64,000 bases of DNA from Paraphaeosphaeria minitans (taxonomy: Eukaryota > Ascomycota > Dothideomycetes > Pleosporales > Didymosphaeriaceae). Under the pieces are notes generated by a model, which saw only the letters and a list, made by a program, of their open reading frames with translations, was not told where the DNA came from and made no database searches. How positions within the stretch are numbered: position 1 is the stretch's first letter; the number at the start of each line of letters is the position of its first letter. The position numbers and the translations under genes are program-made. Positions 47,649 through 58,000 of the stretch are shown here, piece after piece. The stretch spans positions 2,046,001-2,110,000 of the forward strand of contig WJXW01000001.1 of assembly GCA_015832175.1 (NCBI GenBank), read 5' to 3'.

Positions 47649-48059
47649 TATTAAATCTAAGAGGGTAGCTAGTCCTAAAGGGTTAAGGTTAGTTCTCAGG
47701 CAGGAGTACTTATAGAAGGTAGAAGGTCTTATTAATACAATAGTATCTTGCGAAGTGTAATAAGTTAACAATTTAGTCTGCTAGAATCTAAACAATAGAT
47801 TAATAAACAGATTAAACATAAGTATAAAGAGCCTATCCTTACGTTCCTATATACTAAGACTACTCCGCTACTTAGTGCCACTAAGTAACTAAGCACTTCA
47901 CGTAACCTACTCTACTACTTAGTGCCGCTGAGCAACTAAGCACATCACGTAACCTAATCTAAGTTACTTAGCGTCTCTTTATTACATTTGTAATCCTATT
48001 GTCGCTTTATCACACCTTCATAAGCGCCTAAGTCCCACGTTGTTATCTGGTACGTAATA
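47649..48059 (-). repeat. A1 5' LTR (411 bp)
   Basis: Same length as the other A1 LTR. Differences seen are transitions (for example AATCC/AATCT and TTCTTAGG/TTCTCAGG). The ACTCC duplication follows at 48060. Confidence 0.92.
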
Positions 48060-48374
48060 ACTCCTACCTCTTCTACAGCTTTAGGTGTTACTAAGATTAC
48101 TCCTATAAAGGATAGTAGTAAGGCGTATAAACCTAATCTCTACTTTAGTAAATAATCTTACACTAATATCTAGATTCTTTAGTTAGACCTCTACTTCTTT
48201 AACTTAAATAAACCCTTTAAAGATAAGAAGAAGGTTATCTTCGTAGTAATATATATATAAGGAGATATAGGATTATACATCTATCCCTACTTTAAAAAGT
48301 ACCTAGGAATGGACTATAACAATAATAATAATAACTATATATATAAGTACGCTAATATAGTTAATATTATTAAG

Positions 48375-48686
48375 TGTCCGTATAGTTTATCGTATAAATA
48401 GCACTGAGTGAAATAGGGGCCTGCCTACCTATAGGGACCCGCACAAGGACCCACTACTTAGGTCAGCGCTAAGAGGCAGAGACTTTATAAGGCCTTGCCT
48501 ACCTATAAAGACCTACACAAGGACCCCCTGCTTAGGTTAGCGCTAAGAGGTAGAGACTTCATAAAGCCCTTAGTGCCCCTTTGTACGATAGACAAGACGT
48601 AATTAATTAAACCTACTTCTTACGCTTTGTATAATAGTATACTATTAACCCTTAAATGCTTAATTGCAGATTAAGCTAAACTAACA
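48375..48686 (+). repeat. B 5' LTR (312 bp)
   Basis: It starts TGTCCGTATAGT and ends CTAACA. It contains a 74-bp tandem duplication at 48423-48570. Confidence 0.85.
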
Positions 48687-48689
48687 CTA

Positions 48690-50700
48690 ATTAGTAGTTA
48701 ATTCTAATTAACTGCAAACTAGCAAGGTCTAAAGACGGAGCGCCCTATAAGCTGGATACGTAGGCTCTGTATTATTACCTTTACTAGAGATTAAATTTTA
48801 GATTATACGATAAGTAGAAACAAAGCGCGCACATCTATAAAGAGTCGCACAATCTAGTCTAAGCTATTCTATAGAAAAGAAAGGAGATAGTGAGCACATT
48901 TACAACCCTAAAAAACACGTTGTATAATTAAACTAGTAATAACTAAACGTAGACACATCACACAACTAAAAAAGACAATAATAATATAGCCTTAAGACTA
49001 GGAGACTTCTTAAAGGAACTACAACCTAAAGACGTCGCGTAATAATTAATACTACCTCTTTAGTAGAAAGACAAAGCCAAAGCAATATAGCTTTAATAAG
49101 TAGAGGAAGTAATAAACATTAAGGCTATTACCTTAAGAGGAGAGATTGCATAAAAGTACTAGGTAGATAGAGTAGATCTACACAGCTACCTACCCCCTTT
49201 TCTAAAATAGCTAAACACTTATATAGTGTATATAATTATGTAATATTGCGCAAGTAGCCTTAAAAGTAAAAAGGTAATCTCTTCTTTTACTAAAGATTTT
49301 AATAACTAAAAGGAGAGAACTTTTAATAAGATTAGTTGTGTAGTAAGAAGAGAGCTTATTGCTTTTTTTATAAAAGAAGGCTTTATCACTACTAATTCTA
49401 TAATAAAGGACACCTATGCAAAGAAACTCTTTAAACTATTATAGCTTAACTATAAGCTATAGACCTTTTGCATAATAATATTATAACTATAACCTAAACT
49501 GCTTCGCATAATCCTAACAATATAACCTACACTATCTGCAGGCAATGTATATATATATAGAGTATAGCTAGGGCCTATCCCTATACGTGCGAGGACAGAG
49601 ACACTATATATAGAGCCACACTAGTAGTAGCAGCCTAAAACCTAGACTGCTTTTACCTAACAAACTACATCGTATAAAGAGGCTAGATACTCCTAGTCTT
49701 TTTAATAACTAGGAGATTATGCTTATATCTAGCTAGACAAGATTATCCTTTTTTAGAAAGCTTAGAGTAAAGAGAATAACTACACTAGTAGGCTGTATAA
49801 TATCCTAGTAGATAAGGTAAAAGTCTTTAGAGAACTATACTATAGGCTAGGTATACTATAGGACTAGTATATAAACATCTTCCTAGGAATCCTTTCTAAT
49901 CGTGCGAGTACCTACTACCTACATAATATTAGACTAGAACTTCTATAGGATAAATTGTACGATAGACTAAATAGGCACTTTAACACTAGTGTTAATTATA
50001 ATTAGTACTAGATAGACTAGACCACTCTTACTTTTAAACGCTATAAAAGGGATAATCTAGCTACTATATTATATAAGGCCCTAGAAGTAATAATTAATAA
50101 GCTTACTTTAGCCTAAAAGGCTTTTAGACAAGGCTTTAGTAGTAAACTATAACTACACACTACTATTATACGAGTATACTATAGCTATCTTAACCTTAAA
50201 TAAGCTATATTTAACCCTAAAAACATAGTAAAAGGCTTACTTAGTAACCTTTATACATTACTCTAAGTTACTAAAAATAGGAAGAAGTTACAGTTCTTCT
50301 AAGATAGTAAAGAGGTGTACTATACTAATTAATAATATAATAATTCTAATTGCACAAAAGAATCTAGTCTTTCTAGAGGCAGATTAACCTTTAGACTAAA
50401 AGGAAGGGGTAACTTTAGAAGTTTAAGCTCTTGTATAAAGCAGAAATACTTTATGTACTATAAAGAAGGATGCTAGTCTACTAACTATCTACTAAGAGAT
50501 ACCTAGTAAGCTAGAAGGTAATATATATTATTATACGCTAACTTCTACAAATATAAACCCTCTACTATAGATGTATAAGTATATATCTTTAACTTTAAAA
50601 GAGAGCTAGAGGAAGAAGACTATTACACGAAAGAAGAGGAAGATAAACAAGACTAATAGAGTAATAAAGAAGAAGTATAGAAGGCTACTTTATACCTTAC
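48690..50700 (+). pseudogene. B gag-like pseudogene
   Basis: The interior of B has a gag-like stretch rich in Lys/Glu and ending in a knuckle-like region at about 50437-50490. There several Cys and His codons appear converted to TAC or TAT. An acidic tail follows near 50600-50680. No pol domain is found before the 3' LTR. All frames carry stops. Confidence 0.6.
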
Positions 50701-51070
50701 TTCTACTATATACCTTTATTATACAACTAGGAGCGATCTTTCTATACCTACTTACTAAGACCTAGCGCTAAGTATTATATTACTTAACACCCTACTTTCT
50801 ATTTACGCATAAGATATATGCCTAGAAAGAGCTTTATTATATAATGTAACTCTACTACCGTGTAAAGGGGTAAGATAAGAACTAAGTAGGTTAGCTATTA
50901 CTACCTATTTATATAAGAGTAGGTGTAAATAGGACCTCTACTATATAGTAACACTGCACCTACCTTATAACCTGTTCTAATAGGGGAAGGCTAACTGTAT
51001 AGATAGAGAAGGATAGGAAAGGGAAAGCATATAATAGATATAAACTATTGCATAAAAGAAAAGTTACTAG

Positions 51071-51382
51071 TGTCTATATAGTTTATTGTACAAATAGCAC
51101 TAAGTAAAATAGGGGCCTACCTACTTATAGGGACCCGCACAAGGACCTACTACTTAGGTTAGCGCTAAAAGGCAGAGACTTTATAAGGCCTTGCCTACCT
51201 ATAAGGACCTGCATAAGGACCCCCTACTTAGGTTAGCGCTAAGAGGCAGAGACTTTATAAAGCCCTTAGTGCCCCTTTGTACGATAGATAAGACGTAATT
51301 AATTAAACCTACTTCTTACCCTTTACACGATAGTATACTATTAACCCTTAAATGCTTGATTGCAGATTGAGCCAAACCTATA
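51071..51382 (+). repeat. B 3' LTR (312 bp)
   Basis: It starts TGTCTATATAGT and ends CCTATA, followed by the TTAAG duplication. It also carries the 74-bp tandem duplication. Confidence 0.85.
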
Positions 51383-54300
51383 TTAAGAATTATAATAACT
51401 TTAAGAAATGCCTTAAATAACTCTTTAGGGTTACTAATAAGGACTCTATTATAAAAGCAAAGATTTAGACTATAACTTAGAAATAATTAGTAGCTAAGTA
51501 TATAACTAAGTTTTGCAGATTCGCAATGCAGCTTAACTAAGATAATAAATCTCTTTAGGATATATATAAATAAGGACTTAAATAGAAACTATGTAAAGAA
51601 CTCTTACGTAGTAGTGCACAAATTGCTAATCTTAAAGAACTATATAAAGAAACTATTAGGATTAATAAAGAGTAGTTTTTATTGTAATAAAAGCTCTACT
51701 AAAACCCTAAAGCAATAAGCTTTAGATAACTAGTAAAAGTAGTTTATAAGAACCCTATTAGAATTGTCTAAAAGTAATAGCTAAGGAACTACTAGAGATA
51801 TAAACTAATAGAAGATATCTAGTTTAACTACTTAGGTAAAGAAAAAGGAGAAAGAATAGGCCTTAAGTAGCCTAACAAACGCGTCTCTAATAGAAGTTAA
51901 TAACTAATAACTAAGACCTATAAATGCTTTATATATAGTAAACTAGGCTATATAGCTAGGAACTGTAGATTAAAGAACAAAATCTATTAAACTAAGTTAA
52001 ATGTACTAACTATTAAGAACTAAGAACCTAATAAGGAAAAGAAAGTTATTATTACACTATTTAGTTACTAACGCGTTACACTAGAGTAAAGTAAGCAATT
52101 AGATTTACCTAACTTATAATTATATAAAGATCTAGAAGACAACTCTAATATATACTACAACGTAGAAGATGTAGAAGAGATACTAAGATCTCCTACTCCT
52201 TACCTATAAAGTAGGCGGGAAGAAGATAACTCTATATTACTTAAGTATAAACTAAATATTTAGGACTATATAGAACCCTACTAGGCACTAAAAAGAATAC
52301 AACTTTATAAAAATAAGAAGTTAGACTACGTACTAAAGTACTACTTAGACTACTAAAGTCCTATACACTAATTCTATATATGGACGCATTGCAAAGAACT
52401 AATATATATATACTATAAAGTAGAGAAAGAGGAGAATAAGAAATAACTTAGAAGGAAACTATGCTATAGATAGATATAGACAGACTGCCCTATTATAGCT
52501 TATAATAAACACCTCTAGAATAAATAATAAGTAAAATACTTTCCTTACTTTACACTAAAGGGTAATAAATACTGTAATATGCTTATTAATAGAGACTATA
52601 TATAACTGTACTAGTACACGTGTCTAAACTAAGACTATAAATACTACTATATAGCTAAACATTTAGACAGCTTTATAAACTGCCCTATATAAGAAGTAAT
52701 AACAGAACTACTAATTTAACTAGTATATAGGAATAGTAAAGACTGTAGGAGGAAAAACAGAAAAACATTCTTATAGGAAGAAGAAGAAGATAATCTATAT
52801 AAGCTATATACTTAAGAATAATAATAGAAGTAGATGCTTAGAAACGTATACTAGGCACTAGAACTTAACTATAATTTATATAAATAGATATCTTTTTTAG
52901 GCCTAAACTTAGACAAGAAAACGCCTTTATTAAATTAAATACTATAGTAAGTATAGTATTAGTTAAGCTACTAGTATAGCTTAAAGGAATATAGGCTTAA
53001 GCTCTTATAGACTTAGGAGTAAGAAGGAACTTTATATTTTATTAGATAGTAAGATAAGTAGGACTTATAATATTAGAGAAAGAAGTACTCTATATTATCT
53101 ATATTATAAATAGATCCCTAATGCCTAAGATACCTTAAATATACTAGGAGGTTACTACCACAATAACAGTCTAAGGACATAGAGAGAAACTTACCTTAGA
53201 TATCTTACTAGGATCTAAGTATAAGTTAGTCTTAGGATTACCTTAGTTAATAATATATAATCTACAAATTAACTAGGGTATAAAAAAAATATTATTTAAA
53301 CACTATAATTATGTATTATAAGTAAAGCCTACGTATTAACTAAAAATAATAGTAGATAAGGAAGTTATTAACAACATAATACTGCAATAAATAGTTAAAA
53401 AACAGAAGTACACTTTAGTAGACACTAGTAGGAACTACTAGGTTAAGAAGCGCGAGAAGGAGGATAATAGTACACCTTTTACCTTACTAAAAGAGTATAG
53501 GAAATAGACACATATATTTACAGAAAAGGAAGGAAAAGCAAACCTACCTAAATATTAACCCTAGAATCTTATAATAGACCTAGAAGAAGGGAAGACGCCA
53601 CCCTTTAGACTACTATATAGTAAAATAGGAGAAGAACTCCTTAAGGAACGTAATTTTATTAAGATAAACTTTAAGAAAAGATATATATAACTATTAAAGT
53701 TACTAGTAGTAAGCCCTTTTATGTTTATTAAGAAAAAGGATAGATTAGATAAACTATACGTTAACTACTAATAACTAAATAATATAATAATAAAAAACTA
53801 ATATCCACTACTAAACATTATAGAGTTACGAGACTAACTATCTTAAGCTAAGATATTTATAATAATAGATCTAAGAGACAGTTACTACCTTATATAAATT
53901 AAAAAAGGTAAAGAATAGAAAACAGCGTTTTAATTACGCTACAGACTATTTAAGTATAAAGTTATACTATTTAGACTTACAAATGCACTAGTAGCTTTTA
54001 TAGCACTTATTAATAACGTACTCTATAAATATCTAAATATATTAATTATCGCGTATATAGACAATATCCTCGTCTTTTCTAAAAACAAATTAGACTACAC
54101 TAAGCATGTATAGATAGTACTAGAAGCACTAGACAAAGTATACCTTTGCATTAAACTTAAGAAATATAAGTTTAACGTTAAATAACTTAAATTCCGAGGA
54201 CACATTATTACTATAGAAGGAATTAAGATAGCACTAAGTAAAGTTAAATGTATTAAGAACTAGCTAATACTAAAGATAGCTAAGAATATCTAAGAATTCT

Positions 54301-56244
54301 TAGGATTCTATAGATTTAATTAACAATTTATCTAAAATTACGTAAAGGTTATAATACCTTTAATAAATTTTATAAAGAAGGATATACCCTTTAAATAGAT
54401 AGATAAGTGCAGAATGTTATTCTAACTCTTTAAAATAGTATGTATTATAGAACCTGTCCTTATTTATTTTAGAAGCGATAAACTACTACACTTTAAAACA
54501 GACACTAGCGATCTTACGCTAGGCGCCTACGCTAAATAAGAATATAATAGCAAATAGCACCTAATTGCCTATTACTTATGCAAATTTAATAACGCTAAAA
54601 CACAATATAATATATATAACAAACAACTCTACGCTATTGTTAAAGCCTTAAAGCACTAGAGGATTTACGCGCTTAGTTACTTAACACTAGAAATCTATAT
54701 AGATTATAAGAACCTTCTAAGGTTTATAATAATAAAAGAACTTACGCTATAATAATAAAGATAGTCGTAGACTACTAGGTAGTATAAGTTTAAAATTGTC
54801 TATATAGCTAGAAAAGAAAATAGTAGAGTAGACGCTCTTAGCTAATAAAGTAATTTAGTAAGAGAAAAAGTAAAAACCTTCTCTATAATCCTTCGCAAAG
54901 CTAAAGATAGATCTCTAGAGCTAATAGTAAAACTAAATTAACTTTTAGTAATTAACTAAGAAGTTCTAGAATATCTATAGACTAAGATTATCTAATAATA
55001 CCACAATAACTCTATGTACGGACACCTAGGCATTACAAAAATAATAGAACTTATTTAAAGGAATTATACCTTTAAAGGAATTAAGGAAGCTGTAATAACT
55101 TATATCTATAAATGTGTAGAATACTAAAGAAACAAACACAGTATATATTTTAAATATAGAGAGATGTAAGTAATTAGAATACTAATAGCACTATAGGAAG
55201 ATATTACTATAGATTTTATTACAGGAATTTTAAACTCTAAGGATCTAATAACAGGAATTAAATATAATAGTATACTAGTAGCAGTCTACTAACTAACTAA
55301 GTATATTAAGCTTATTCTATGTTTTAAAAGAATAATAGTAAAGGAACTTACTTTTCTTATCCTAGACTAACTAATTAGATATTACAGAATCCTAAAAATA
55401 ATTATTAGCGATAGAGACAAGCTCTTTACGTTAAATTATTAGATAACGCTTATAGCCCTGCTTAGAACAAAATAAAAGCTATTAACAGCTTACTATCTAT
55501 AAATAGACAGATAGATAGAACGTATAAACTAAACTATAGAAACGTACTTACGCATCTACTATAATAGTTAGAAAAATAACTAGGTTTTATTACTACCTAT
55601 AGCATAGTTAGCCTATAATAATAAAGTATTAGTAGTATTAGGACATACACTGTTCTATACAAACTATAGAAGACACCTATATCTCTTTAATTAATAATTT
55701 CCTACGACGATTAAAGCAAAAGAAGCTATAGATATAGCAGAAAATATAAAGAAAATACACTAATAACTCTAAGAGAATCTTAAGAAAGCTTAGCAGTAAT
55801 TAATTTTATACTAAAACTAAAAATAAAAAATAGCACCTTAGCTAAAGAAGGGGGATAAAGCATATCTGCTTATAAAGAACTTTTAAACTTAGAAGAAGAA
55901 ATATAAGAAACTAGATTATATTAAAGTTAGACTATTTTACATTTTTAAGCAAATATTACTAGTAAACTATAAGTTAGAACTACCGCTAGATGTAAAGATA
56001 TACCTAGTATTCTATATATTACTACTAGAACTAGCAGACCCTAATACACTAGTTAAAACCACCTTCTACCACTAGACTAAGGAAGAAAACAAATTTAAGG
56101 TTAAAAGAATTCTAGAGTATAATTAGTATAATAATGCGTATTTTATTAAGTAGAAAGGTTACCTACATAGTAAAAACACTTAGGAACTAAAGAACTATTT
56201 AGGAAACTATTAATAAAAGATTAAAGAATTCTATTAATAGACTT

Positions 56245-56790
56245 ACCTAAGATAGTAACACTAAGAAATTGTCCTAGAACTCTAGAGGCAGGTTATCTAT
56301 TACAGACTATATAGACGTGCTAAGTTTAGCTAAACTAGTAGGCTAAGTAGAATAGGCTAAGTCCTCCTCTAACTTTAACTCTATTAGCGCAGCACTCTCT
56401 ACTGCAATAACCTTACTAGTATACTTTTTATTCTACGCTAATTATTTTAATAACTAATCCTCTTTTACGCGCGCTACGCGTAGGGCTTTAAATACTATAT
56501 TTTATTTTTTTCACGCTTTTAATATTTACACCTCTAATTTCTTCTTCTTAGTAATTAACTATAAAAACTTATTCCTAGTAATAGCTATATTACACTTTAA
56601 GCCTTATTTCTAACACTTACTACACTTCCCTAAGCTAATATAGACTTTATAAACGCAGGAATGCGACTTATAGAAGGAGCACTTTAACACTATAACTACT
56701 CTGTAGTTTTTAATAGTAGAGATAAAGCTATAATAACGCTTTATAGAATTATAGTTAGTAGGTATAATTCTTTAGGACAAAGAATAGAAA
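56245..56790 (-). pseudogene. Antisense ORF of A3: Zn2Cys6-like cluster plus charged helix
   Basis: The mirror of the A1 frame. At 56592-56681 (minus strand) the same spacing C-x2-C-x6-C-x8-C-x2-C-x6-C is seen, again with four intact Cys and two TAT codons. A charged helical stretch follows. It occupies the interval between the chromodomain end of pol and the polypurine tract. Confidence 0.65.
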
Positions 56791-56802
56791 GGGAGGGGAT
56801 AA

Positions 56803-57209
56803 TGTTACATACTAGATAATAACATAGAACTTAGGCGCTTATAAAGGTGTAATAAAGTAATAATAGAGTTATAAACGTAAGAGACGCTAAGTAACTTAGA
56901 TTAGGTTACGTAATGTGCTTAGTTACTTAGTAGCACTAAGTAGTAGAGTAGATTACGTAAAGTGTTTAGTTACTTAGTGGCACTAAGTAGTAGAGCAGTC
57001 TTAGTATATAGGAACGTAAAAATAGGCTCTCTATACTTATATTTAATCTATTTATTAATCTATTATTTAGATTCTAGTAGACTAAATTGTTAACTTATTA
57101 CACTTTGTAAGATACTATTATATTAACAAGACCTTTCACCTTCTGTAAGTACTCCTGCCTGAGAACCAACCTTAACCCTTTAGGACTAGCTACCCTCTTG
57201 GATTTAACA
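56803..57209 (+). repeat. A3 3' LTR (407 bp)
   Basis: It begins TGTTACATAC and ends GGATTTAACA, preceded by a polypurine tract at 56784-56799. Differences from the 5' LTR look to be almost all transitions. Confidence 0.93.
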
Positions 57210-57597
57210 AAAAATCGCCACAATGTCCTCTACGCATTTATTTACGCCCGTAGGTAGAGCTACAGTCCTCTCTACAGCGTTAATTAACACTAAAGTTGTT
57301 GCTGTTAACGCTCCTACAACGCCTACAAGGGCCTTTCTACTAAGTATTATAGCGTTAAAAAGCTCTAAGATTAGGTAAGATAAACCTCCTAACCTTATAC
57401 TTAGTTTAATTTATAATCTTACGCTTAGATAGGTATAAACGTAGATCCTATTAACACTAGCAAAGTTTAATTTAGCTAGTTAATTACTCCTAGATTAGAC
57501 CTCTATTTATAACGTTAAGATCACGCTCGAACCGAACACGGCGTGATCTTAATGTGAGCCTAACTGGATCTAGTAATCGAGATGAGATCAAGCCTCC

Positions 57598-57621
57598 AGA
57601 TCACGTCTACCGAACAGGCCC
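57598..57621 (-). repeat. Right terminal inverted repeat
   Basis: On the minus strand it reads GGGCCTGTTCGGT then AGACGTGATCT, 22 of 24 bases identical to the left end. The flanking TTA at 57622-57624 matches the left flank. Confidence 0.85.
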
Positions 57622-57624
57622 TTA

Positions 57625-58000
57625 CCTACCAACACGATCTGCGATGTGGCCCTAAAGTGCTGCAGCTGCATTCGGAGAATTTTCAACGTGGGCGGGCATG
57701 GACCCTGGTGGTGATCTACGGTAATATACCTAGGGCTTCGCTTGAGGGGCCGTGCGGGCCGTTGGGCCCAGGGTCGAGACTGCTGCACTAGGTACGGTAT
57801 TTAGCAGGACTCTGTATCACGGGAATCCGAACGGCATGGCATTTCGAACCTCGTGCTGGATTTCGATCTGTGTGGGAGAACTGTAGCGTATACTGGCGTA
57901 GCTTCGTTGGGTACCGGTACGGTAGGTATTCAGACGGGCTTACCTCATCAGCTTAACACCACCTGCCTACGCACGTGCCCGCACCAAACAGCCGCACCCA
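57625..58000. other. Short intergenic gap between transposon edge and JmjC gene
   Basis: Normal-GC sequence carries the presumed promoter of the JmjC gene. No gene or further repeat is seen; two overlapping short frames at 57582-57791 are chance. Confidence 0.6.

Larger units (their letters stand above)
34756..48059 (-). mobile_element. A1: Ty3/Gypsy chromovirus inserted in A3 (minus orientation)
   Basis: Two 411-bp LTRs in minus orientation (34756-35166 and 47649-48059) bound the element. The target duplication ACTCC is at 34751-34755 and 48060-48064, within the leader of A3. The interior reads from right to left as gag, protease, [A2 insertion], reverse transcriptase, RNase H, integrase, chromodomain. 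Without A2 it is about 6.58 kb, like A3. Its reverse transcriptase still shows an unmutated Y-I-D-D motif at 37904-37915 (minus strand), but many stop codons elsewhere make it inactive. A1 and A3 belong to the same family by LTR and 3'-end sequence. Confidence 0.93.
48375..51382 (+). mobile_element. B: small LTR retroelement with gag only, inserted in A3 gag
   Basis: Two 312-bp LTRs (48375-48686 and 51071-51382) flank a 2.4-kb interior. The target duplication TTAAG is at 48370-48374 and 51383-51387; the empty site can be read in the gag regions of A1 and A2 (near 44390 and 47315), confirming the junctions. The interior has a gag-like stretch and, at about 50437-50490, a decayed zinc knuckle resembling those of fungal Copia gag. 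I see no protease, integrase or reverse-transcriptase motif. It therefore looks non-autonomous, derived from a Copia-type parent by inference. Confidence 0.85.
48065..56240 (+). pseudogene. A3 gag-pol pseudogene (interrupted by B)
   Basis: Coding sequence runs 48065-48374 and resumes at 51388. Landmarks: a gag segment with a DLYF-like stretch near 48190; a zinc knuckle at about 51915-51970 whose second Cys and whose His read as Tyr; a protease core read as ALIDLGV near 53005-53025; reverse transcriptase Y-I-D-N at 54054-54065 (Asp to Asn by a G-to-A change); RNase H TDTSD near 54500; integrase HHCC finger at about 55023-55130; integrase core Asp residues near 55211 and 55412; chromodomain at about 56085-56225. 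Dozens of TAG/TAA codons stand where CAG, CAA or TGG is expected. It cannot make protein. Confidence 0.88.
34312..57209 (+). mobile_element. A3: Ty3/Gypsy chromovirus (plus orientation), host of two nested insertions
   Basis: The element has 407-bp LTRs at 34312-34718 and 56803-57209, ending TGTTA...TAA[C/T]A. The 5-bp target duplication AAAAA is intact on both sides (34307-34311, 57210-57214). Internal order is gag, protease, reverse transcriptase, RNase H, integrase, chromodomain, i.e. Ty3/Gypsy with a C-terminal chromodomain. A polypurine tract (AGAAAGGGAGGGGA) precedes the 3' LTR. Two elements interrupt it: A1 at 34756-48059 and B at 48375-51382. Removing them leaves about 6.58 kb. All frames carry many TAA/TAG stops from C-to-T and G-to-A changes, so it is dead. 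Confidence 0.93.
33760..57621. mobile_element. TIR DNA element (PIF/Harbinger-like), split by nested retrotransposons
   Basis: The ends are inverted repeats starting GGGCCTGTTCGGT. Over the first 24 bases the left and right ends differ at only two positions, both G/A. A 3-bp direct repeat TTA flanks the whole block (33757-33759 and 57622-57624). GGGCC-type TIRs with a TTA/TAA duplication are the known signature of PIF/Harbinger elements. With the retrotransposons removed, 552 bp remain on the left and 407 bp on the right, about 0.96 kb. I recognise no transposase in that remainder, so it is probably a non-autonomous or heavily decayed copy. It must be the oldest insertion of the stack. Class assignment is inference. 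Confidence 0.75.

Noticed and set aside
34312..57209. Satellite or centromeric repeat interpretation of the AT-rich block
   Set aside because: The block resolves fully into transposons with target duplications; no higher-order tandem array is present.
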